A stretch of 6,430 nucleotides of DNA, taken from the NCBI GenBank assembly GCA_027450125.1, contig DAIDKG010000183.1:1-6430 (forward strand). Reading direction: 5' to 3'. Position numbers and translations under genes: made by a program. The DNA is from Bordetella sp. (GTDB taxonomy: Bacteria; Pseudomonadota; Gammaproteobacteria; Burkholderiales; Burkholderiaceae_B). The notes below the pieces were generated by a model. The model saw only the letters and a program-made list of their open reading frames with translations, was not told where the DNA came from and searched no databases. Every line of letters starts with the position of its first letter. Position 1 is the stretch's first letter. Below are positions 1-4,965 of this stretch, piece by piece.

Positions 1-584
1 CCAAGAAGGCGGCCGAGGAAAAGGCCGCCGCCGAGCAAAAGGCCAAGGACGATGCAGCCAAGGCGGCCGCCGCTGCTGCTGCGCAAGCCGCCGCGCAAAA
101 AGCGGCCGCAGAAAAAGCGGCAGCCGAAAAAGCCGCCGAAGAACAGAAGGCCAAGGAAGAAGCCGCCAAGAAGGCCGCTGCCGCTGCTGCCGCCGCCAAG
201 AAAGCTGCTGCGGACAAGGCGCTGAAGGACTCGTTCAAGAATGCGATCCTGGGCAACGCCGGCATCGCCTCCGGTACGGCCGACCACAACCAGACCGGCG
301 GTGGCGGCGGCACCGACGGGGGCTATGGCGCAAAGGTGCGCGCCTGTGTTCAGCCGGGCGTAACCTACGCTCCGCCGCCGCAAAGCGGCTCCAACCCCAG
401 GGCGCGATTCCGGGTACAGTTGTCACGTACCGGCAAGGTTACCCAGGCTACCCTGACCCAGTCTTCAGGCATCCCCGCTTTCGACACCGCGGTCCAGCGA
501 GGCATCCTGGCCTGTGATCCATTCCCCAAGCCTTCGATCGGCCCTTATCCGTCGTCGATCGATATCGGCTATGACATGTATTGA
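1..584 (+). CDS. tolA: TolA, C-terminal part (5' end outside window)
   Basis: TolA is anchored in the inner membrane, is driven by TolQ/TolR and the proton motive force, and reaches across the periplasm to TolB and Pal. The frame is open from base 3, giving 193 residues before the TGA at 582-584; the N-terminal membrane anchor lies to the left. Residues 1 to about 76 are almost only Ala, Lys, Glu and Gln, the signature of the long helical domain II. A Gly-rich linker follows (GGGGG near residue 100), then a compact C-terminal domain from about residue 112. This has the TonB/TolA C-terminal pattern (RFRVQLSRTGKV, then FDTAVQRGI). Cys115 and Cys171 bracket the domain and may form a disulfide like the one in E. 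coli TolA domain III (inference). tolB starts 17 bases downstream, consistent with one operon. Identity is strong from domain order plus the tolB-pal-cpoB neighbours; the C-terminal domain alone would be less certain. Confidence 0.93.
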   Translation, partial: KKAAEEKAAAEQKAKDDAAKAAAAAAAQAAAQKAAAEKAAAEKAAEEQKAKEEAAKKAAAAAAAAKKAAADKALKDSFKNAILGNAGIASGTADHNQTGGGGGTDGGYGAKVRACVQPGVTYAPPPQSGSNPRARFRVQLSRTGKVTQATLTQSSGIPAFDTAVQRGILACDPFPKPSIGPYPSSIDIGYDMY

Positions 585-587
585 TTG

Positions 588-593
588 AAGGAG
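588..593 (+). promoter_or_regulatory. Shine-Dalgarno site of tolB
   Basis: AAGGAG lies 8 bases before the ATG at 602. It decides the tolB start: the in-frame TTG at 581 overlaps the tolA stop and has no such site, and the in-frame ATG at 626 has none either. Confidence 0.85.
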
Positions 594-601
594 ATAGACG
601 C

Positions 602-1912
602 ATGACCTCCGTCTTCCGCGCCCCCATGTTCAGGACGCTACGTACGCTGGGCCTGGCGCTTCTGCTGCCCGCGGCACTGCTGGCTGCACAGCCCGCGCGT
701 GCGCAACTGCAAGTCAACATCTCGGGGGTCGGAGCCACCCAGTACCCGATCGCCATTGCCGACTTCGCAGCCACCGACACCACGGGCCAGGCTATCGCCG
801 ATGTCATCCGCGCCGACCTGAACCGCTCGGGCCAGTTCCGGCTGATCAACGCCGCCGGCGCCAACCTCAATGTCGACAGTCCCATCTCGTATGACGACTG
901 GCGCGGCCGCGGCGCCGACTACCTGGCCTACGGCAGCGTGAAACAGGCAGCCGACGGCAGCTACCAGGTCAGCTACCGCCTGGGCGACGATGTCCAGAAG
1001 ACGCAGCTGGACGGCGTGGCCTTCAATGGCACCGCGCAGCAGTTGCGCCGCGTTTCGCACCAGATCGCCGACCGCATTTACCAGAAAATCACCGGCGTAC
1101 GAGGCGTGTTCTCCACCCGGATCGCCTATGTGCTGAAACAGGGCAATACCTACGAACTGCAGGTGGCCGACGCCGACGGACAGAATCCGCAGGTGGCGCT
1201 GCGCTCGCGCCAGCCCATCATCTCGCCCGCGTGGTCGCCCGACGGCTCGCGCCTGGCCTATGTGAGCTTCCATACCGGCAAGCCTGTGGTCTACGTCCAG
1301 ACCCTGGCCAGCAGCGCCCAGATTCCCGTGGCAAATTACAAAGGCAACAACAGCGCGCCGGCCTGGACGCCCGACGGCTCGCATCTGGCGGTGGCCCTGA
1401 CGCGCGACGGCCTGTCGCAGATCTACATGGTGTCGGCCAAGGGCGGTTCGAGCCTGCGCCGCCTGACCCGCTCGCCCGGCATCGATACCGAGCCCTTTTT
1501 CATGCCGGACGGCAAATCGTTCATCTTCACCAGCGACCGCAGCGGCGGCCCGCAGATCTACCAGATGGGCCTGGACGGTGGCGATGCGCGCCGCCTGACG
1601 TTCACCGGCAATTACAATATTTCGCCCAGAATTTCCCCCGATGGATCGACGCTCCTGTACGTTGCAAGGCGCGACGGTTCGTTCCGTATCGCTACGTTGA
1701 ACTTGGCCTCCGGTAACGAGACCTTGCTGACTGATGGCCCCGACGACCAATCGCCAAGCTTTGCACCAAACGGCATGCAAGTGCTTTATGCTACCAAGCA
1801 AGGCGGGCGTAGTGTGCTGGCAGTCGTTTCGACCGATGGCCGCGTACATCAGACGCTGTCTGTCCTGAACGGGGAAATCCAGGAACCAACGTGGGGCCCC
1901 TTCACCCAATAA
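602..1912 (+). CDS. tolB: TolB, periplasmic beta-propeller of the Tol-Pal system
   Basis: TolB is a soluble periplasmic protein that binds Pal, and TolA competes with or modulates that binding during outer-membrane constriction. The product is 436 residues, the usual family length. Residues 1-34 form a Sec signal peptide: basic start, hydrophobic LGLALLLPAALLAA, then PARA before Gln35. The N-terminal alpha/beta domain covers about 38-165 (VNISGVG, then PIAIADF). The C-terminal six-bladed propeller shows the repeated blade signature at WSPDG 211-215, WTPDG 255-259, FMPDG 300-304, ISPDG 344-348 and FAPNG 387-391. A typical TSDRSGGPQIYQM stretch sits at 310-322. The gene lies 17 bases after tolA and 34 bases before pal, so the three are very likely cotranscribed. 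From roughly base 1610 to 1800 GC falls to about 52-60%, against 67-75% in sampled 60-base stretches earlier in the gene, although the protein remains intact. Confidence 0.97.
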   Translation: MTSVFRAPMFRTLRTLGLALLLPAALLAAQPARAQLQVNISGVGATQYPIAIADFAATDTTGQAIADVIRADLNRSGQFRLINAAGANLNVDSPISYDDWRGRGADYLAYGSVKQAADGSYQVSYRLGDDVQKTQLDGVAFNGTAQQLRRVSHQIADRIYQKITGVRGVFSTRIAYVLKQGNTYELQVADADGQNPQVALRSRQPIISPAWSPDGSRLAYVSFHTGKPVVYVQTLASSAQIPVANYKGNNSAPAWTPDGSHLAVALTRDGLSQIYMVSAKGGSSLRRLTRSPGIDTEPFFMPDGKSFIFTSDRSGGPQIYQMGLDGGDARRLTFTGNYNISPRISPDGSTLLYVARRDGSFRIATLNLASGNETLLTDGPDDQSPSFAPNGMQVLYATKQGGRSVLAVVSTDGRVHQTLSVLNGEIQEPTWGPFTQ

Positions 1913-1946
1913 CACGTGTGATCTTCTTTCTACTTAAGGAAACATC

Positions 1947-2432
1947 ATGAAGTCGCGCATTGCCAAGAGCCTTTCCATTGCTGCCCTGACCGCCGCCCTG
2001 GCGGCCTGTAGCTCCGTCCCTCTGGACAAGAATGCCGGTGCCAGCAACAGCGGCAGCACCGGCGATGTCATGGACCCGTTCAACCCCAGCAGCGTGCTGT
2101 ATCAGCAGCGTTCGGTCTACTTCGGCTTTGACCAATACAACGTCGACGACCAGTACCGCAATCTGGTATCGGAGCATGCCCACTACCTGGCAGCCCATCC
2201 GCAACAGCACGTCAAGATCGAAGGCAACACCGACGAGCGCGGCGGCGCCGAGTACAACCTGGCCCTGGGCCAGCGTCGTGCCGAAGCCGTGGCCAAGCTG
2301 ATGGAACTGCAAGGCGTGAGCAACAACCAGATCGAAACGATCAGCTTCGGCAAGGAAAAGCCCAAGGCTCTGGGTCACACCGAAGCCGACTGGGCGCAAA
2401 ACCGCCGCGCCGACATCGTCTATCTGCGCTAA
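1947..2432 (+). CDS. pal: Pal, peptidoglycan-associated outer-membrane lipoprotein
   Basis: Pal tethers the outer membrane to peptidoglycan and is the outer-membrane partner of TolB and TolA. The product is 161 residues. It begins with a lipoprotein signal peptide (MKSRIAKSLSIAALTAALAA) and a lipobox L18-A19-A20-C21, so Cys21 should be lipidated. Ser22 and Ser23 follow, with no Asp at +2, which fits outer-membrane sorting. A flexible linker runs to about 50, then an OmpA-like domain to the end. The peptidoglycan motif NTDERG (94-99) followed by LGQRRA (107-112) is intact. Asp96 and Arg111 are 15 residues apart, matching the diaminopimelate-binding Asp/Arg pair known in OmpA-like domains. TAAGGA at 1935-1940 is the ribosome binding site, 6 bases before the ATG. 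Two hairpins, the second a terminator, follow the stop codon. Confidence 0.98.
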   Translation: MKSRIAKSLSIAALTAALAACSSVPLDKNAGASNSGSTGDVMDPFNPSSVLYQQRSVYFGFDQYNVDDQYRNLVSEHAHYLAAHPQQHVKIEGNTDERGGAEYNLALGQRRAEAVAKLMELQGVSNNQIETISFGKEKPKALGHTEADWAQNRRADIVYLR

Positions 2433-2438
2433 GCACGC

Positions 2439-2471
2439 GGATGCCGGCCTGACCTGGTCGGGACGGCATCC
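2439..2471 (+). other. Long hairpin just after pal, without a T-tract
   Basis: GGATGCCG (2439-2446) pairs with CGGCATCC (2464-2471). Inside, CCTGAC (2448-2453) pairs with GTCGGG (2457-2462) around a CTG loop, with one G-U pair. A single G/A mismatch separates the two helices. It starts 6 bases after the pal stop and no T-run follows, so it is not itself an intrinsic terminator. It could protect the 3' end of the pal transcript or pause polymerase (inference). Confidence 0.6.
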
Positions 2472-2486
2472 TGCTTGCGCAGGCCC

Positions 2487-2519
2487 ACGTCGGGACCCTG
2501 TCCCGACGTTTGTTTTTGT
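2487..2519 (+). terminator. Intrinsic terminator between pal and cpoB
   Basis: ACGTCGGGAC (2487-2496) pairs perfectly over 10 bp with GTCCCGACGT (2500-2509) around a CCT loop. The tract 2509-2519 has 9 T in 11 bases. This is a textbook Rho-independent terminator on the + strand. It lies inside the tol-pal gene order, only 11 bases before the cpoB ATG, so cpoB expression must depend on read-through or on a promoter nearby. Confidence 0.85.
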
Positions 2520-2530
2520 GGAAACGACTT

Positions 2531-3235
2531 ATGCGAAACCGTGCACTCACCCCGCGCCGACTGGCGCTGATCGCCAGCCTGACCTGCGCAGTCGTGGCCG
2601 CGCCGGCAGCCCATGCGTTTGCCGACGACGATGCCCGCAACGCCATCCTGCAATTGCGCCACCAGCTCGATCAGAGCCAGCAGCAGCAAGTGCAGCTGTA
2701 CAGCCAGATCCAATCGCTGCAGGACCGCGTCGACAAACTGACCGGCCAGGTTCAGGAACTGCAGCATGCTCAGCAGCAACAGCAACAAGCGCAGCAGCCC
2801 GGCGCCAATAGCGGCACGCAAGGCGCTGCGACGTCCGGCCAGCCCGGCCCGCTCGCCGATCCACAGGAAGCCGCTGCCTACAACAGCGCCATCGATTTGT
2901 TCCGCAAGAGCGAATACAAGAAAGCCGCCGATTCGCTGGCTGCCTTCGTCGCCCTCTACCCCAACAGCCAGATGGCGCCTGCCGCCCGCTTCTTCCAAGG
3001 CAGCAGCCGCTATGCCCTGAAGGACTACAAGGGCGCGATCTCGCTGCTCGAGGGTGTTGTGCACGACTACCCCAACGACCCTCACGCTGCCGATGCCATG
3101 CTCGTGATCGCCGGCTGCCAGATCGAGCTGAACAACCGCGCCGCCGCCAAGGCGACCATGCAAAGGCTGATCAACCAGTACCCCAATACGCAGGCGGCCG
3201 CTTCGGCCAAGAGCCGACTGAAGCTGCTGCAATAA
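2531..3235 (+). CDS. cpoB: CpoB (YbgF), periplasmic coiled-coil TPR protein of the Tol-Pal system
   Basis: In E. coli CpoB binds TolA and coordinates Tol function with the peptidoglycan synthase PBP1B-LpoB during septation. The product is 234 residues, close to family length. Residues 1-29 look like a Sec signal peptide (MRNRALTPRR, hydrophobic LALIASLTCAVVAAPA, AHA before Phe30). Residues about 37-80 form a heptad-like coiled coil (ILQLRHQLDQ, then IQSLQDRVDKLTGQVQEL), which in E. coli drives trimerisation. A Gln-rich and Gly/Ser-rich linker follows (81-108). Residues about 113-234 carry three TPR-type repeats with the spacing typical of YbgF, including ALYPNS, HDYPND and NQYPNT at the repeat ends. 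The ATG at 2531 is chosen because a signal peptide follows directly; a weak GGA (2520-2522) lies 8 bases upstream. The in-frame TTG at 2510 sits inside the terminator T-tract and is unlikely. Confidence 0.95.
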   Translation: MRNRALTPRRLALIASLTCAVVAAPAAHAFADDDARNAILQLRHQLDQSQQQQVQLYSQIQSLQDRVDKLTGQVQELQHAQQQQQQAQQPGANSGTQGAATSGQPGPLADPQEAAAYNSAIDLFRKSEYKKAADSLAAFVALYPNSQMAPAARFFQGSSRYALKDYKGAISLLEGVVHDYPNDPHAADAMLVIAGCQIELNNRAAAKATMQRLINQYPNTQAAASAKSRLKLLQ

Positions 3236-3253
3236 GCGCCTCACGCGTTCATT

Positions 3254-3303
3254 GCGCCAAGAACAAAGGGCCGCGCATGTGCGCGGCCCTTTGTTCTTGG
3301 CGC
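3254..3303. terminator. Bidirectional terminator between cpoB and ybaK
   Basis: A perfect 23-bp inverted repeat (3254-3276 and 3281-3303) encloses the loop ATGT. The GC core GGGCCGCGC/GCGCGGCCC is flanked by AAGAACAAA on the left and TTTGTTCTT on the right. Each strand therefore reads as a strong GC hairpin followed by a T-rich run. It sits between the convergent stops of cpoB (3235) and the - strand deacylase (3312), as expected for a shared terminator. Confidence 0.9.
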
Positions 3304-3311
3304 TTGTGCGC

Positions 3312-3806
3312 TCAGACCCGCAATGCCACGTCGGCGACAGGCGCGCCCGTCATGGCCTCGAGCTGCCGCGGCGTGAGATTGAACACGGCGTGCGGGTGGC
3401 CTGCCGCCGCCCACAGGCTGTCGTAGTTGAACAGATCCTCGTCGAGCAGCATCACGGGTTTGACGACATGGCCTATGGGGCAGACGCCGCCGATCGCGTA
3501 TCCCGTGGCTTCGCGCACGAAACGCGCATCCGCCTTGCCCAGTTCGCCGACGCGCGCGGCCACCTTGGCCTCGTCCACGCGATTGATGCCGCTGGCCACC
3601 ACCAGCACCGGCGCGTTGTCCGACACGCGCCGAAAAATGATGGACTTGGCAATCTGGGCAACCTCGCAGCCCAGGCCGGCGGCCGCTTCCGCCGAGGTGC
3701 GTCCGGTCGCCTCCAGCAGCACCACGGGACGGTCATGGCCCAGGGACTGTAGCAACGACGCAACACGCTGGGCGGATTCGGGCAAATTTTTGAGGTCGAT
3801 GGACAT
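3312..3806 (-). CDS. YbaK/EbsC-family aminoacyl-tRNA deacylase
   Basis: This family hydrolyses mischarged tRNAs in trans, most often tRNA(Pro) carrying Ala or Cys, as a stand-alone relative of the prolyl-tRNA synthetase editing domain. The product is 164 residues, normal for the family, and cytoplasmic with no signal peptide. The core matches the fold's hallmarks: a QIAKSIIFR segment (51-59) in which Lys54 aligns with the conserved lysine of YbaK, then the strand PVLVVASGINRVD (66-78). The GG.CPIGH loop follows (Gly106, Gly107, Cys109 to His113). The ATG at 3804-3806 is chosen because the family match begins there; an open extension reaches a TTG at 3908 but adds nothing family-like. No clear Shine-Dalgarno precedes the ATG. 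Which subgroup (YbaK, ProXp-ala, ProXp-x and so on), and so which amino acid is removed, cannot be told by eye. It is convergent with cpoB and divergent from the hydrolase. Confidence 0.88.
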   Translation of the reverse strand: MSIDLKNLPESAQRVASLLQSLGHDRPVVLLEATGRTSAEAAAGLGCEVAQIAKSIIFRRVSDNAPVLVVASGINRVDEAKVAARVGELGKADARFVREATGYAIGGVCPIGHVVKPVMLLDEDLFNYDSLWAAAGHPHAVFNLTPRQLEAMTGAPVADVALRV

Positions 3807-3898
3807 GGCTGTACGCAAAGAATCGCAAAGGCTGGCTGACGGATTTCTGTCTTGGATGGCACTGAAACGGCCCGCCGAAACGGGCTCGTTGCCGGGCG

Positions 3899-3904
3899 AG
3901 TGTA
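3899..3904 (-). promoter_or_regulatory. Candidate extended -10 element for the ybaK-family gene
   Basis: Read on the - strand, TGCTACACT fits an extended -10 (TGn plus TACACT). Transcription would start near 3892 and leave a leader of about 85 bases before the ATG at 3806. No convincing -35 is seen, so this is a weak call. Confidence 0.3.
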
Positions 3905-3942
3905 GCAAGTCCTGCCCGAGCGGAAGGCCACAGGCGCGGCGC

Positions 3943-3948
3943 TAGAAT
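3943..3948 (+). promoter_or_regulatory. Candidate -10 element for the alpha/beta hydrolase gene
   Basis: TAGAAT differs from the consensus TATAAT at one base. Transcription would start near 3955, leaving a leader of about 22 bases before the ATG at 3977. No good -35 is visible at 16-18 bases spacing. If the site is real it rules out the in-frame GTG at 3950, which would lie upstream of the transcript start. Confidence 0.35.
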
Positions 3949-3976
3949 CGTGGCCTTGTCCAACCCCGGTTTCATC

Positions 3977-4783
3977 ATGCGCTCTGCTCCTGACCTGCCA
4001 ACCCAGCGCGTCGAGTTCGACGGCTACGCCACCACGTATGCTGAAAACGGCTCGGGCGAACCGGTAGTGCTGGTGCATGGCTCGCTATGCGACTGGCGTT
4101 ACTGGAGGCCGCAGCTAGCCGGGCTGGGCAGGCGCTACCGGGTGCTGGCGCCGTCGCTGCGGCGCTACTGGCCGGAACGCTGGGACGGCAGCGGCGAAGG
4201 GTTCTCGATCTCCGAACACGCCGAGCAACTGCTCAATTTCGTGGCGCAAACGGTGGGCGGACCGGTGCACCTGGTGGGCCACTCGCGCGGCGGGCGCGTG
4301 GCGCTGGAGGCGGCGCTGCGCAATCCGGGCCTGGTGCGCAGCCTGACGCTGGCCGACCCCGGCCAGCCTTTGCCCGGCAATCACGACCCGCGCGGCGATT
4401 TTCGCCAGCAGGCGCACGACATGATCCGCGGCGGCAAGGCTGAAGAAGGCCTGGCGCTTTTCATCGATGCCGTCACCGGCCCCGACACCTGGCGCCGCAT
4501 GGTTCCCTGGTTCAAGGACATGGTGCGCGACAACGCCGCCACGCTGATTGGCCAGGCCGGCGAAGTCATCCCGCTGCCTGACGAGCTGGCATTGCGGGCG
4601 CTCCTGCCGCCCGTGCTTCTAGTGGGCGGCGCGCTGAGCCCCGCGCCCTTCCCCGGCGTGCTCGATTGGCTGGAAAGCGTGCTGCCCGATCCGAAGCGCG
4701 TGTCGATAGCCTATGCCTCGCATGGCATGAGCCTGTCCAATACCAAGGCATTCAATGCGGCGGTCGAGGCATTTTTGCAGTAA
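3977..4783 (+). CDS. Alpha/beta hydrolase, substrate unknown
   Basis: A 268-residue alpha/beta-hydrolase-fold enzyme without a signal peptide, so probably cytoplasmic. The oxyanion-hole region is VVLVHGS (30-36). The nucleophile elbow is GHSRGG (101-106), with Ser103 as the nucleophile. The C-terminal catalytic His is in ASHGMS (247-252), His249. The strand that normally ends in the acid reads VLLVGGALSP (213-222) and has no Asp or Glu at its end. Asp127 in LTLADP, after strand beta-6, is a possible substitute (inference). The cap region about 130-200 is rich in Trp, Met and charged residues. These motifs fit a serine hydrolase (esterase, lactonase or C-C hydrolase type), but the substrate cannot be named. 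The ATG at 3977 is preferred over the GTG at 3950 because of the candidate -10 at 3943; neither has a clear Shine-Dalgarno. It appears to be a single-gene unit. Confidence 0.85.
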   Translation: MRSAPDLPTQRVEFDGYATTYAENGSGEPVVLVHGSLCDWRYWRPQLAGLGRRYRVLAPSLRRYWPERWDGSGEGFSISEHAEQLLNFVAQTVGGPVHLVGHSRGGRVALEAALRNPGLVRSLTLADPGQPLPGNHDPRGDFRQQAHDMIRGGKAEEGLALFIDAVTGPDTWRRMVPWFKDMVRDNAATLIGQAGEVIPLPDELALRALLPPVLLVGGALSPAPFPGVLDWLESVLPDPKRVSIAYASHGMSLSNTKAFNAAVEAFLQ

Positions 4784-4801
4784 CCGCCAGCCTTTTGTGC
4801 A

Positions 4802-4933
4802 GTCCTGCGTTCGACGGGTATGCCCTGGGAGCGCCTAAGTGCCGGGGCAGTCCCGAAGGGACTTCGGCCGCCTGAGGCGGCGGCCGAACCCGGCACTTCG
4901 AAGCGGACAGGGCATACCCGCCGAACGCAGGAC
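4802..4933. repeat. 132-bp imperfect palindrome (possible cruciform or small mobile repeat)
   Basis: The outer arms 4802-4827 and 4908-4933 are complementary over 25 of 26 positions (only A4814 against C4921 fails). A 9 x 9 unpaired patch follows (4828-4836, 4899-4907), then a perfect 10-bp stem, AAGTGCCGGG (4837-4846) with CCCGGCACTT (4889-4898). The apex holds two small hairpins: AGTCCC/GGGACT (4849-4854, 4858-4863) around GAA, and a GC-rich one at 4863-4888 with TTCGGCC/GGCCGAA at its base. No T-run follows on either strand, so it does not look like an ordinary terminator although it lies between convergent genes. I see no target-site duplication at its ends. A dispersed REP- or MITE-like repeat is the favoured guess; copy number would decide. 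Confidence 0.75.
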
Positions 4934-4965
4934 GGACTTAAGAACCCACAGGGCAACTCAAGAAC

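Noticed and set aside
581..601. TTG start adding 7 residues to TolB
   Set aside because: It overlaps the tolA stop and has no ribosome binding site, while AAGGAG lies 8 bases before the ATG at 602.
638..1915. 425-codon open frame on the - strand opposite tolB
   Set aside because: It mirrors tolB in a GC-rich genome where antisense frames stay open by codon bias. The translation matches no family I know, while the + strand reads a complete TolB.
2510..2530. TTG start adding 7 residues to CpoB
   Set aside because: It lies in the T-tract of the terminator and would spoil a normal signal peptide start.
2429..3244. 271-codon open frame on the - strand opposite cpoB
   Set aside because: The product is low-complexity Leu/Gly/Ala sequence without domain motifs, and the + strand encodes a full CpoB with signal peptide, coiled coil and TPRs.
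3252..3752. 166-codon + strand frame across the terminator and the ybaK-family gene
   Set aside because: It starts at a non-standard codon next to the terminator stem and is antisense to a gene with clear family motifs.
3807..3908. N-terminal extension of 34 residues on the YbaK-family protein from a TTG
   Set aside because: The extension is not family-like, and the TTG overlaps the candidate -10 element on the same strand.
4802..4933. Palindrome as an intrinsic terminator or as an insertion sequence
   Set aside because: No T-run follows on either strand, there is no transposase, and no target-site duplication could be found at the edges. It is kept as a structured repeat only.
4711..4956. 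Short frames inside and around the 132-bp palindrome on both strands
   Set aside because: They arise from the inverted repeat itself, carry no recognisable motif and lack ribosome binding sites.
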